Source of the DNA: Colletes latitarsis
Lineage: Eukaryota > Arthropoda > Insecta > Hymenoptera > Colletidae
NCBI RefSeq assembly: GCF_051014445.1
Contig: NW_027488385.1
Span: 1,364,001 to 1,428,000, forward strand
DNA: 64,000 nucleotides
Reading direction: 5' to 3'
Made by a program: the position numbers and the translations under genes. How positions within the stretch are numbered: the stretch's first letter is position 1; the number at the start of each line of letters is the position of its first letter. A model generated the notes under the pieces. The model did no database searches, was not told the DNA's origin, and saw only the letters and a list, made by a program, of their open reading frames with translations. Positions 10,702 to 25,600 of the stretch are shown here, one piece after another.

Positions 10702-13700
10702 AATACAGGATCTGTTCAACAAGTATGTGAAGAATGCGAAAGTATGGGTCTGATGAGGGCAAATCCTAGCCCTAACCCAAACCTAACATGCGTTATCATC
10801 AAAAATATTGATCGAAACCAGGTTTAACTGACTGTTTCAGTGTGGTACCACATTACTACGTGATCCAAACCAGAAAAACCTAGGATCTGTTCAACAAGCA
10901 TGTGAAGAATGCGAAGGTATGAGCCAGATGAGGGCAAATCCTAGACCTAACGCAGACCTAACATGCGTTATCCTCTGAAATATTGGTTGTATCCAGGTTT
11001 AACTGACTGTTTCAGTGTGGTACCACTTTACTACGTGATCCAAACCAGAAATAACCCAGGATCCGTTCCACAAGTATGTGAAGAATGCGAAAGTATGGGT
11101 CTGATGAGGGCAAATCCCAGGCCTAGCCTAGACCTAGCATGAGTCATCCTCTAAAATATTGTTCGAGACCAGGATTAATCGACTGTTTCAGTGTGGTACC
11201 ACTTTACTACGTGATCCAAACCAGAAATAATACAGGATCTGTTCAACAAGTATGTGAAGAATGCGAAAGTATGGGTCTGATGAGGGCAAATCCTAGCCCT
11301 AACCCACACCTAACATGCGTTATCAACAAAAATATTGATCGAAACCAGGGTTAACTGACTGTTTCAGTGTGGTACCACATTACTACGTGATCCAAACCAG
11401 AAAAACCTAGGATCTGTTCAACAAGCATCTGAAGAATGCGAAGGTATGAGCCAGATGAGGGCAAATCCTAGACCTAACGCAGACCTAACATGCGTTATCC
11501 TCTGAAATATTGGTTGTATCCAGGTTTAACTGACTGTTTCAGTGTGATACCACATAACTACGTGATCCAATCCAGAAAAAACCCAGGAGCTGGCCAACAA
11601 GTATGAGAGATATGCGAAAGTATAAGCCTGATGCGGGCAAATCCTGGACCGAACCCAGACCTAACATGCGTTATCCTCTAAAATATAGATCGAGACCAGG
11701 TATAATTGACTGATTCAGTGTGGTACTACATCACTATGTGATCCAATCCAGAAAAAGCAACGGATCTTGCTATCAAGTATGAGAAATATGCGAAAGTATG
11801 AGCCTGATGAGGGCAAATCCCACACCTAACCGAGTCCTAACCGGCGTTATCCTCTAAAATGTTGATCGTGACCAGGTTTAATTGACTGTTTCAGTGTGCT
11901 ACCACATTACTACCTGATCCAAACCAGAAATAACCCAGGATCTGTTCAACAAGTATGTGATGAATCCGAAAGTATGGGTCTGATGAGGGCAAATCCCAGG
12001 CTTAACCTAGGCCTAACATGAGTTATCCTCCACATTATTGATCGAAACCAGGTTTAATCGACTGTCACTGTGTGGTACCACATTACTACCTGATCCAAAC
12101 CAGAAATAACCCAGGACCTGTTCAACAAGTATGTGAAAAACGCGAAACTATGAGCCTGATGTGGGCAATTCCCAGACCTATCCCAGACATAACTTGCGTT
12201 ATCCTCTAAAATATTGATCGAAACCAGGTTTAATCGACTGTTTCAGTGTGGTACCACATTACTACGTGTCCAAACCAGTGAAAGCACTGAATCTGGCCAA
12301 CAAGTTTGAGAAATATGCGAAAGTATGAGACTGATGAGGGCAAATCACAGGCCTAACCTAGACCTAGCATGAGTTAACCTCTAAAATATTGATCGAGACC
12401 AGGATTAATCGACTGTTCCAGTGTGGTACCACTTTACTACGTGATCCAAACCAGAAAAACCCTGGATCTGTTCAACAAGTATGTGAAGAATGCGAAAGTA
12501 TGGGTCTGATGAGGGCAAATCCCAGGCCTAGCCTAGACGTAGCATGAGTCATCCTCTAAAATATTGTTCGAGACCAGGATTAATCGACTGTTTCAGTGTG
12601 GTACCACTTTACTACGTGATCCAAACCAGAAAAACCCTGGATCTGTTCAACAAGTATGTTAAAAATGCGAAAGCATGACCCTGATGAGGGCAAATCCCAG
12701 ACCTATCCCAGACCTAACTTGCGTTGTCCTCCAAAATGTTGACGGAAACCAGGTTTAATGGACTGTTTCAGTGTCGTACCACATTACTACGTGATCCAAA
12801 CCAGGAAAAACCCAGGATCTGTTGAACAAGTATGTGAAAAACGCGAAACTATGAGCCTGATGTGGGCAATTCCCAGACCTATCCCAGACATAACTTGCGT
12901 TATCCTCTAAAATATTGATCGAAACCAGGTTTAATGGACTGTTTCAGTGTGGTACCACATTAGTACATGATCCAAACCAGAATAAGCCAGGGATTTGTTC
13001 AACAAGTATGTGAAAAACGCGAAAGTATGAGCCTGATGAGGGCAAATCCCAGGCCTAACCTAGACATAACACGCGTTATCCGCTAAAATATTGATCGAAA
13101 CCAGGTCTAATGGACTGTTTCAGTGTGGTACCACATTAGCACATGATCCAAACCAGAATAAGCCAGGGATTTGCTCAGCAAGTATGTGAAAAACGCGAAA
13201 GTATGACCCTGATGAGGGCAAATCCCAGGCCTAATGTAGACCTAACAGGCGTTATCCTCTAAAATATTGATCGAAACTAGGTTTAATGCACTTTTTCAGT
13301 GTGGTACCACATTACTACGTGATCCAAACCAGAAAAAACCCAGGATCTGTTCAACAAGTATGTGAAGAATGCGCAAGTATGAGTCTGACGAGGGCAAATC
13401 CCAGGCTCAACCTAGACATAACATGCGTTATTCTCTAAAATATTGATGGAAACCAAGTTTAATGGACTGTTTCAGTGTGGTACCACATTAGTACGTGATA
13501 CAAACCAGAAAAACCCAGGATCTGTTCAACAAGTATGTGAAATATGCGAAAGTATGGCCCTAATGGGGGCAAATCCCAGACCTAACCATGACCTAACATG
13601 CGTTATTCTTTAAAATATTGATGGAAACCAGGTTTAATGGACTGTTTTAGTGTGGTACCACATTACTACGTGATCCAAACCAGAAAAAACCCTGGATCTG

Positions 13701-16700
13701 TTCAACAAGTATGTGAAAAACGCGAAACTATGAGCCTGATGAGGGCAAATCCCACACCTAACCGAGCCCTAACCGGCGTTATCCTCTAAAATGTTGATCG
13801 TGACCAGGTTTAATTGACTGTTTCAGTGTGGTACCACATTACTACCTGATCCAAACCAGAAATAACCCAGGATCTGTTCAACAAGTATAAGAGATATGCG
13901 AAAGTATGATCCTGATGAGGGCAAATCCCAGGCCTAATCTAGACCTAACATGCGTTATCCTCTAACATATTGTTCGAGACCAGGATTTGTCGACTGTTTC
14001 AGTGTGGTACCACATTACTACCTGATCCAAACCAGAAATAACCCAGGATCTGTTGAACAAGTATGTGATGAATGCGAAAGTATGGGTCTGATGAGGGCAA
14101 ATCCCAGGCCTAACCTAGACCTAGCATGAGGTATCCTCTAAAACATTGTTCGTGACCAGGTTTAATTGACTGTTTCAGTGTGGTACCACATTACTACCTG
14201 ATCCAAACCAGAAATAACCCAGGACCTGTTCAACAAGTATGTGAAAAACGCGAAACTATGAGCCTGATGTGGGCAATTCCCAGACCTATCCCAGACATAA
14301 CTTGCGTTATCCTCTAAAATATTGATCGAAACCAGGTTTAATCGACTGTTTCAGTGTGGTACCACATTACTACGTGTCCAAACCAGTGAAAGCACTGAAT
14401 CTGGCCAACAAGTTTGAGAAATATGCGAAAGTATGAGACTGATGAGGGCAAATCACAGGCCTAACCTAGACCTAGCATGAGTTACCCTCTAAAATATTGA
14501 TCGAGACCAGGATTAATCGACTGTTCCAGTGTGGTACCACTTTACTACGTGATCCAAACCAGAAAAACCCTGGATCTGTTCAACAAGTATGTGAAGAATG
14601 CGAAAGTATGGGTCTGATGAGGGCAAATCCCAGGCCTAGCCTAGACGTAGCATGAGTCATCCTCTAAAATATTGTTCGAGACCAGGATTAATCGACTGTT
14701 TCAGTGTGGTACCACTTTACTACGTGATCCAAACCAGAAAAACCCTGGATCTGTACAACACGTATGTTAAAAATGCGAAAGCATGACCCTGATGAGGGCA
14801 AATCCCAGACCTATCCCAGACCTAACTTGCGTTGTCCTCCAAAATGTTGACGGAAACCAGGTTTAATGGACTGTTTCAGTGTCGTACCACATTACTACGT
14901 GATCCAAACCAGGAAAAACCCAGGATCTGTTGAACAAGTATGTGAAAAACGCGAAACTATGAGCCTGATGAGGGCAAATCCCAGACCTATCCCAGACCTA
15001 AAATGCGTTATCCTCTAAAATATTTATCAAGACCAGGTTTAATTGAATGTTTCAGTGTGGTACCACATTACTACGTGATCCAATCCAGAAAAAGCCCAGG
15101 ATCTGGCCATCAAGTATAAGAGATATGCGAAAGTATGACCCTGATGAGGGCAAATCCCAGGCCTAATCTAGACCTAACATACGTTATCCTCTAAAATATT
15201 GATCGAAACTAAGTTTAATGGACTGTTTCAGCGTGGTACCACATTACTACGTGTTCCAATCCAGAAGTAACCCAGGACCTGTTCAACAAGTATGTGATGA
15301 ATGCGAAAGTATGGGTCTGATGGGGGCAAATCCCAGGCCTAACCTAGGCCAAACATGAGTTATCCTCTACAATATTGATCGAAACCAGGTTTAATCGTCT
15401 GTCTCTGTGTGGTACCACATTACTACCTGATCCAACCCAGAAATAACCCAGGATCTGTTGAACAAGTATGTGATGAATGTGAAAGTATGGGTCTGATGAG
15501 GGCAAATGCCAGGCCTAACTTAGACCTAGCATGAGTTATCCTCTAAAACATTGTTCGAGACCAGGATTAAGCGACAGTTTCAGTGTGGTACCACTTTACT
15601 ACGTGATCCAAACCAGAAATAACCCAGGACCTGTTCAACAAGTATGTGATGAATGCGAAAGTATGGGTCTGATGAGGGCAAATCCCAGGCCTAAGCTAGA
15701 CCTAGCATGAGTTATCCTCTAACATATTGTTCGAGACCAGGATTAGTCGACTGTTTCAGTGTGGTACCACATTACTGCCTGATCCAAACCAGAAATAACC
15801 CAGGATCTGTTGAACAAGTATGTGATGAATGTGAAAGTATGGGTCTGATGAGGGCAAATGCCAGGCCTAACCTAGACCTAGCATGAGTTATCCTCTAAAA
15901 CATTGTTCGTGACCAGGTTTAATTGACTGTTTCAGTGTGGTACCACATTACTACCTGATCCAAACCAGAAATAACCCAGGATCTGTTGAACAAGTATGTG
16001 ATGAATGCGAAAGTACGGGTCTGATGAGGGCAAATCCCAGGCCTAACCTAGACCTAGCATGAGATATCCTCTAAAACATTGTTCGAGACCAGGACTAAGC
16101 GACAGTTTCAGTGTGGTACCACTTTACTACGTGATCCAAACCAGAAATAACCCAGGACCTGTTCAACAAGTATGTGATGAATGCGAAAGTATGGGTCTGA
16201 TGAGGGCAAATCCCAGGCCTAACCTAGACCTAGCATGAGTTATCCTCTAACATATTGTTCGAGACCAGGATTAAGCGACAGTTTCAGTGTGGTACCACAT
16301 TACTACCTGATCCAAACCAGAAATAATACAGGATCTGTTCAACAAGTATGTGAAGAATGCGAAAGTATGGGTCTGATGAGGGCAAATCCTAGCCCTAACC
16401 CAAACCTAACATGCGTTATCATCAAAAATATTGATCGAAACCAGGTTTAACTGACTGTTTCAGTGTGGTACCACATTACTACGTGATCCAAACCAGAAAA
16501 ACCTAGGATCTGTTCAACAAGTATGTGAAGAATGCGAAAGTATGGGTCTGATGAGGGCAAATCCCAGGCCTAGCCTAGACCTAGCATGAGTTATCCTCTA
16601 AAATATTGTTCGAGACCAGGATTAATCGACTGTTTCAGTGTGGTACCACTTTACTACGTGATCCAAACCAGAAAAACCCTGGATCTGTTCAACAGGTATG

Positions 16701-19661
16701 TTAAAAATGCGAAAGCATGACCCTGATGAAGGCAAATCCCAGACCTTACCGAGTCCTAACCGGCGTTATCCTCTAAAATGTTGATCGTGACCAGGTTTAA
16801 TTGACTGTTTCAGTGTGGTACCACATTACTACCTGATCCAAACCAGAAATAACCCAGGACCTGTTCAACAAGTATGTGAAAAACGCGAAACTATGAGCCT
16901 GATGTGGGCAATTCCCAGACCTATCCCAGACATAACTTGCGTTATCCTCTAAAATGTTGATCGTGACCAGGTTTAATTGACTGTTTCAGTGTGGTACCAC
17001 TTTACTACGTGATCCAAACCAGAAAAACCCTGGATCTGTTCAACAAGTATGTGAAGAATGCGAAAGTATGGGTCTGATGAGGGCAAATCCCAGGCCTAGC
17101 CTAGACCTAGCATGAGTCATCCTCTAAAATATTGTTCGAGACCAGGATTAATCGACTGTTTCAGTGTGGTACCACTTTACTACGTGATCCAAACCAGAAA
17201 AACCATGGATCTGTTCAACAAGTATGTTAAAAATGCGAAAGCATGACCCTGATGAAGGCAAATCCCAGACCTATCCCAGACCTAACTTGCGTTGTCCTCC
17301 AAAATATTGATGGAAACCAGGTTTAATGGACTGTTTCAGTGTCGTACCACATTACTACGTGATCCAAACCAGAAAAAACCCAGGATCTGTTCTACAAGTG
17401 TGTGAAAAACGCGAAACTATGAGCCTGATGTGGGCAATCCCCAGACCTATCCCAGGCATAACTTGCGTTATCCTCTAAAATATTGATCGAAACCAGGTTT
17501 AATCGACTGTTTCAGTGTGGTACCTCATTATTACGTGTTAAAACCAGTGAAAGCACAGAATCTGGCCAACAAGTTTGAGAAATATGCGAAAGTATGAGTC
17601 TGATGAGGGCAAATCCCAGACCTAACCTAGACATAACATGCGTTATCCTCTAAAATATTGATCGACACCAGGTTTAATGGACCGTTTCAGTGTGGTACCA
17701 CATTACTACGGGATCAAACCAGAAAAAGCCCAGAATCTGTTCAACAAGTATGTGAAGAATGCGCAAGTATGAGTCTGATGAGGGCAAATCCCAGGCCCAA
17801 CCTAGACATAACATGCGTTATTCTCTAAAATATTGATCGAAACCAGGTCTAATGGACTGTTTCAGTGTGGTACCACATTAGTACGTGATCCAATCCAGAA
17901 AAAGCCCAGGATCTAGCCATCAAGTATGAGAAATATGCGAAAGTATGAGCCTAATGAGGGCAAATCCCAGGCCTAACCTAGACATAACATGCGTTATCCG
18001 CTAAAATATTGATCGAAACCAGGTTTTGATGGACTGTTTCAGTGTGGTACCACATTACTACGTGATGCAAACCAGAAAAAAACCCAGGATCTGTTCAACA
18101 AGCATGTGAAGAATGCGAAGGTATGAGCCAGATGAGGGCAAATCCTAGACCTAACGCAGACCTAACATGCGTTATCCTCTGAAATATTGGTTGTATCCAG
18201 GTTTAACTGACTGTTTCAGTGTGGTACCATTTTACTACGTGATCCAAACCAGAAATAACCCAGGATCTGTTCCACAAGTATGTGAAGAATGCGAAAGTAT
18301 GGGTCTGATGAGGGCAAATCCCAGGCCTAGCCTAGACCTAGCATGAGTCATCCTCTAAAATATTGTTCGAGACCAGGATTAATCGACTGTTTCAGTGTGG
18401 TACCACTTTACTACGTGATCCAACCCAGGAATAATACAGGATCTGTTCAACAAGTATGTGAAGAATGCGAAAGTATGGGTCTGATTAGGGCAAATCCTAG
18501 CCCTAACCCAAACCTAACATGCGTTATCATCAAAAATATTGATCGAAACCAGGTTTAACTGACTGTTTCAGTGTGGTACCACATTACTACGTGATCCAAA
18601 CCAGAAAAACCTAGGATCTGTTCAACAAGTATGTGAAGAATGCGCAAGTATGAGTCTGACGAGGGCAAATCCCAGGCCCAACCTAGACATAACATGCGTT
18701 ATTCTCTAAAATATTGATCGTGACCAGGTTTAATTGACTGTTTCAGTGTGGTACCACTTTACTACGTGATCCAAACCAGAATAAGCCAGGGATTTGCTCA
18801 GCAAGTATGTGAAAAACGCGAAAGTATGACCCTGATGAGGGCAAATCCCAGGCCTAGCCTAGACCTAGCATGAGTCATCCTCTAAAATATTGTTCGAGAC
18901 CAGGATTAATCGACTGTTTCAGTGTGGTACCACTTTACTACGTGATCCAAACCAGAAAAACCATGGATCTGTTCAACAAGTATGTTAAAAATGCGAAAGC
19001 ATGACCCTGATGAAGGCAAATCCCAGACCTATCCCAGACCTAACTTGCGTTGTCCTCCAAAATATTGATGGAAACCAGGTTTAATGGACTGTTTCAGTGT
19101 CGTACCACATTACTACGTGATCCAAACCAGAAAAAACCCAGGATCTGTTCTACAAGTGTGTGAAAAACGCGAAACTATGAGCCTGATGTGGGCAATCCCC
19201 AGACCTATCCCAGGCATAACTTGCGTTATCCTCTAAAATATTGATCGAAACCAGGTTTAATCGACTGTTTCAGTGTGGTACCTCATTATTACGTGTTAAA
19301 ACCAGTGAAAGCACAGAATCTGGCCAACAAGTATGTGAAGAATGCGCAAGTATGAGTCTGAAGAGGGCAAATCCTAGACCTAACCCGGACCTAACATGCG
19401 ATATCCTTTAAAATATTAACCGAGACTAGGTTTCATGGACTCTTTCCGTGTGGCACCACTTTACTACTTGATCCAAACCAGAAAAAGCCCAGAATATGGC
19501 CATCAAGTATGAGGAATATGCGGAAGTATGAGCCTGATAAGGGCAAATCCCAGACCTAACCGAGTCCTAACCGGCGTTATCCTCTAAAATGTTGATCGTG
19601 ACCAGGATTAATCGACTGTTTCAGTGTGGTACCACTTTACTAGGTGATCCAAACCAGAAAT
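10702..19661 (+). repeat. 51-monomer higher-order unit, copy A
   Basis: This 8,960-bp segment is followed directly by a second copy at a constant +8,960 offset. It contains module M at 11,139-12,309. It also holds an internal 12-monomer-offset duplication (about 12,085-12,860 and 14,193-14,968, offset 2,108) and a 10-monomer-offset duplication (about 17,092-17,573 and 18,850-19,331, offset 1,758, sharing AAACCATGGATCTG and TACCTCATTATTACGTGTTA). The right boundary is sharp: the sequence common to A and B ends at 'ccaaaccagaaataa', after which A runs into B. Confidence 0.88.
11139..12309 (+). repeat. Module M, copy 3 (inside unit A)
   Basis: This copy carries CCCACACCTAACATG, TTATCAACAAAAATATTG and CCAGGGTTAACTG in its first monomer and 'caagcatctgaag' near 11,424. 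It also has GTGTGCTACCACATTAC (near 11,895) in place of GTGTGGTACCACATTAC, which breaks the GGTACC palindrome. These variants distinguish copies 3 and 4 from copies 1 and 2. Confidence 0.85.
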
Positions 19662-22600
19662 AATACAGGATCTGTTCAACAAGTATGTGAAGAATGCGAA
19701 AGTATGGGTCTGATGAGGGCAAATCCTAGCCCTAACCCACACCTAACATGCGTTATCAACAAAAATATTGATCGAAACCAGGGTTAACTGACTGTTTCAG
19801 TGTGGTACCACATTACTACGTGATCCAAACCAGAAAAACCTAGGATCTGTTCAACAAGCATGTGAAGAATGCGAAGGTATGAGCCAGATGAGGGCAAATC
19901 CTAGACCTAACGCAGACCTAACATGCGTTATCCTCTGAAATATTGGTTGTATCCAGGTTTAACTGACTGTTTCAGTGTGGTACCACTTTACTACGTGATC
20001 CAAACCAGAAATAACCCAGGATCCGTTCCACAAGTATGTGAAGAATGCGAAAGTATGGGTCTGATGAGGGCAAATCCCAGGCCTAGCCTAGACCTAGCAT
20101 GAGTCATCCTCTAAAATATTGTTCGAGACCAGGATTAATCGACTGTTTCAGTGTGGTACCACTTTACTACGTGATCCAAACCAGAAATAATACAGGATCT
20201 GTTCAACAAGTATGTGAAGAATGCGAAAGTATGGGTCTGATGAGGGCAAATCCTAGCCCTAACCCACACCTAACATGCGTTATCAACAAAAATATTGATC
20301 GAAACCAGGGTTAACTGACTGTTTCAGTGTGGTACCACATTACTACGTGATCCAAACCAGAAAAACCTAGGATCTGTTCAACAAGCATCTGAAGAATGCG
20401 AAGGTATGAGCCAGATGAGGGCAAATCCTAGACCTAACGCAGACCTAACATGCGTTATCCTCTGAAATATTGGTTGTATCCAGGTTTAACTGACTGTTTC
20501 AGTGTGATACCACATAACTACGTGATCCAATCCAGAAAAAACCCAGGAGCTGGCCAACAAGTATGAGAGATATGCGAAAGTATAAGCCTGATGCGGGCAA
20601 ATCCTGGACCGAACCCAGACCTAACATGCGTTATCCTCTAAAATATAGATCGAGACCAGGTATAATTGACTGATTCAGTGTGGTACTACATCACTATGTG
20701 ATCCAATCCAGAAAAAGCAACGGATCTTGCTATCAAGTATGAGAAATATGCGAAAGTATGAGCCTGATGAGGGCAAATCCCACACCTAACCGAGTCCTAA
20801 CCGGCGTTATCCTCTAAAATGTTGATCGTGACCAGGTTTAATTGACTGTTTCAGTGTGCTACCACATTACTACCTGATCCAAACCAGAAATAACCCAGGA
20901 TCTGTTCAACAAGTATGTGATGAATCCGAAAGTATGGGTCTGATGAGGGCAAATCCCAGGCTTAACCTAGGCCTAACATGAGTTATCCTCCACATTATTG
21001 ATCGAAACCAGGTTTAATCGACTGTCACTGTGTGGTACCACATTACTACCTGATCCAAACCAGAAATAACCCAGGACCTGTTCAACAAGTATGTGAAAAA
21101 CGCGAAACTATGAGCCTGATGTGGGCAATTCCCAGACCTATCCCAGACATAACTTGCGTTATCCTCTAAAATATTGATCGAAACCAGGTTTAATCGACTG
21201 TTTCAGTGTGGTACCACATTACTACGTGTCCAAACCAGTGAAAGCACTGAATCTGGCCAACAAGTTTGAGAAATATGCGAAAGTATGAGACTGATGAGGG
21301 CAAATCACAGGCCTAACCTAGACCTAGCATGAGTTAACCTCTAAAATATTGATCGAGACCAGGATTAATCGACTGTTCCAGTGTGGTACCACTTTACTAC
21401 GTGATCCAAACCAGAAAAACCCTGGATCTGTTCAACAAGTATGTGAAGAATGCGAAAGTATGGGTCTGATGAGGGCAAATCCCAGGCCTAGCCTAGACGT
21501 AGCATGAGTCATCCTCTAAAATATTGTTCGAGACCAGGATTAATCGACTGTTTCAGTGTGGTACCACTTTACTACGTGATCCAAACCAGAAAAACCCTGG
21601 ATCTGTTCAACAAGTATGTTAAAAATGCGAAAGCATGACCCTGATGAGGGCAAATCCCAGACCTATCCCAGACCTAACTTGCGTTGTCCTCCAAAATGTT
21701 GACGGAAACCAGGTTTAATGGACTGTTTCAGTGTCGTACCACATTACTACGTGATCCAAACCAGGAAAAACCCAGGATCTGTTGAACAAGTATGTGAAAA
21801 ACGCGAAACTATGAGCCTGATGTGGGCAATTCCCAGACCTATCCCAGACATAACTTGCGTTATCCTCTAAAATATTGATCGAAACCAGGTTTAATGGACT
21901 GTTTCAGTGTGGTACCACATTAGTACATGATCCAAACCAGAATAAGCCAGGGATTTGTTCAACAAGTATGTGAAAAACGCGAAAGTATGAGCCTGATGAG
22001 GGCAAATCCCAGGCCTAACCTAGACATAACACGCGTTATCCGCTAAAATATTGATCGAAACCAGGTCTAATGGACTGTTTCAGTGTGGTACCACATTAGC
22101 ACATGATCCAAACCAGAATAAGCCAGGGATTTGCTCAGCAAGTATGTGAAAAACGCGAAAGTATGACCCTGATGAGGGCAAATCCCAGGCCTAATGTAGA
22201 CCTAACAGGCGTTATCCTCTAAAATATTGATCGAAACTAGGTTTAATGCACTTTTTCAGTGTGGTACCACATTACTACGTGATCCAAACCAGAAAAAACC
22301 CAGGATCTGTTCAACAAGTATGTGAAGAATGCGCAAGTATGAGTCTGACGAGGGCAAATCCCAGGCTCAACCTAGACATAACATGCGTTATTCTCTAAAA
22401 TATTGATGGAAACCAAGTTTAATGGACTGTTTCAGTGTGGTACCACATTAGTACGTGATACAAACCAGAAAAACCCAGGATCTGTTCAACAAGTATGTGA
22501 AATATGCGAAAGTATGGCCCTAATGGGGGCAAATCCCAGACCTAACCATGACCTAACATGCGTTATTCTTTAAAATATTGATGGAAACCAGGTTTAATGG

Positions 22601-25600
22601 ACTGTTTTAGTGTGGTACCACATTACTACGTGATCCAAACCAGAAAAAACCCTGGATCTGTTCAACAAGTATGTGAAAAACGCGAAACTATGAGCCTGAT
22701 GAGGGCAAATCCCACACCTAACCGAGCCCTAACCGGCGTTATCCTCTAAAATGTTGATCGTGACCAGGTTTAATTGACTGTTTCAGTGTGGTACCACATT
22801 ACTACCTGATCCAAACCAGAAATAACCCAGGATCTGTTCAACAAGTATAAGAGATATGCGAAAGTATGATCCTGATGAGGGCAAATCCCAGGCCTAATCT
22901 AGACCTAACATGCGTTATCCTCTAACATATTGTTCGAGACCAGGATTTGTCGACTGTTTCAGTGTGGTACCACATTACTACCTGATCCAAACCAGAAATA
23001 ACCCAGGATCTGTTGAACAAGTATGTGATGAATGCGAAAGTATGGGTCTGATGAGGGCAAATCCCAGGCCTAACCTAGACCTAGCATGAGGTATCCTCTA
23101 AAACATTGTTCGTGACCAGGTTTAATTGACTGTTTCAGTGTGGTACCACATTACTACCTGATCCAAACCAGAAATAACCCAGGACCTGTTCAACAAGTAT
23201 GTGAAAAACGCGAAACTATGAGCCTGATGTGGGCAATTCCCAGACCTATCCCAGACATAACTTGCGTTATCCTCTAAAATATTGATCGAAACCAGGTTTA
23301 ATCGACTGTTTCAGTGTGGTACCACATTACTACGTGTCCAAACCAGTGAAAGCACTGAATCTGGCCAACAAGTTTGAGAAATATGCGAAAGTATGAGACT
23401 GATGAGGGCAAATCACAGGCCTAACCTAGACCTAGCATGAGTTACCCTCTAAAATATTGATCGAGACCAGGATTAATCGACTGTTCCAGTGTGGTACCAC
23501 TTTACTACGTGATCCAAACCAGAAAAACCCTGGATCTGTTCAACAAGTATGTGAAGAATGCGAAAGTATGGGTCTGATGAGGGCAAATCCCAGGCCTAGC
23601 CTAGACGTAGCATGAGTCATCCTCTAAAATATTGTTCGAGACCAGGATTAATCGACTGTTTCAGTGTGGTACCACTTTACTACGTGATCCAAACCAGAAA
23701 AACCCTGGATCTGTACAACACGTATGTTAAAAATGCGAAAGCATGACCCTGATGAGGGCAAATCCCAGACCTATCCCAGACCTAACTTGCGTTGTCCTCC
23801 AAAATGTTGACGGAAACCAGGTTTAATGGACTGTTTCAGTGTCGTACCACATTACTACGTGATCCAAACCAGGAAAAACCCAGGATCTGTTGAACAAGTA
23901 TGTGAAAAACGCGAAACTATGAGCCTGATGAGGGCAAATCCCAGACCTATCCCAGACCTAAAATGCGTTATCCTCTAAAATATTTATCAAGACCAGGTTT
24001 AATTGAATGTTTCAGTGTGGTACCACATTACTACGTGATCCAATCCAGAAAAAGCCCAGGATCTGGCCATCAAGTATAAGAGATATGCGAAAGTATGACC
24101 CTGATGAGGGCAAATCCCAGGCCTAATCTAGACCTAACATACGTTATCCTCTAAAATATTGATCGAAACTAAGTTTAATGGACTGTTTCAGCGTGGTACC
24201 ACATTACTACGTGTTCCAATCCAGAAGTAACCCAGGACCTGTTCAACAAGTATGTGATGAATGCGAAAGTATGGGTCTGATGGGGGCAAATCCCAGGCCT
24301 AACCTAGGCCAAACATGAGTTATCCTCTACAATATTGATCGAAACCAGGTTTAATCGTCTGTCTCTGTGTGGTACCACATTACTACCTGATCCAACCCAG
24401 AAATAACCCAGGATCTGTTGAACAAGTATGTGATGAATGTGAAAGTATGGGTCTGATGAGGGCAAATGCCAGGCCTAACTTAGACCTAGCATGAGTTATC
24501 CTCTAAAACATTGTTCGAGACCAGGATTAAGCGACAGTTTCAGTGTGGTACCACTTTACTACGTGATCCAAACCAGAAATAACCCAGGACCTGTTCAACA
24601 AGTATGTGATGAATGCGAAAGTATGGGTCTGATGAGGGCAAATCCCAGGCCTAAGCTAGACCTAGCATGAGTTATCCTCTAACATATTGTTCGAGACCAG
24701 GATTAGTCGACTGTTTCAGTGTGGTACCACATTACTGCCTGATCCAAACCAGAAATAACCCAGGATCTGTTGAACAAGTATGTGATGAATGTGAAAGTAT
24801 GGGTCTGATGAGGGCAAATGCCAGGCCTAACCTAGACCTAGCATGAGTTATCCTCTAAAACATTGTTCGTGACCAGGTTTAATTGACTGTTTCAGTGTGG
24901 TACCACATTACTACCTGATCCAAACCAGAAATAACCCAGGATCTGTTGAACAAGTATGTGATGAATGCGAAAGTACGGGTCTGATGAGGGCAAATCCCAG
25001 GCCTAACCTAGACCTAGCATGAGATATCCTCTAAAACATTGTTCGAGACCAGGACTAAGCGACAGTTTCAGTGTGGTACCACTTTACTACGTGATCCAAA
25101 CCAGAAATAACCCAGGACCTGTTCAACAAGTATGTGATGAATGCGAAAGTATGGGTCTGATGAGGGCAAATCCCAGGCCTAACCTAGACCTAGCATGAGT
25201 TATCCTCTAACATATTGTTCGAGACCAGGATTAAGCGACAGTTTCAGTGTGGTACCACATTACTACCTGATCCAAACCAGAAATAATACAGGATCTGTTC
25301 AACAAGTATGTGAAGAATGCGAAAGTATGGGTCTGATGAGGGCAAATCCTAGCCCTAACCCAAACCTAACATGCGTTATCATCAAAAATATTGATCGAAA
25401 CCAGGTTTAACTGACTGTTTCAGTGTGGTACCACATTACTACGTGATCCAAACCAGAAAAACCTAGGATCTGTTCAACAAGTATGTGAAGAATGCGAAAG
25501 TATGGGTCTGATGAGGGCAAATCCCAGGCCTAGCCTAGACCTAGCATGAGTTATCCTCTAAAATATTGTTCGAGACCAGGATTAATCGACTGTTTCAGTG

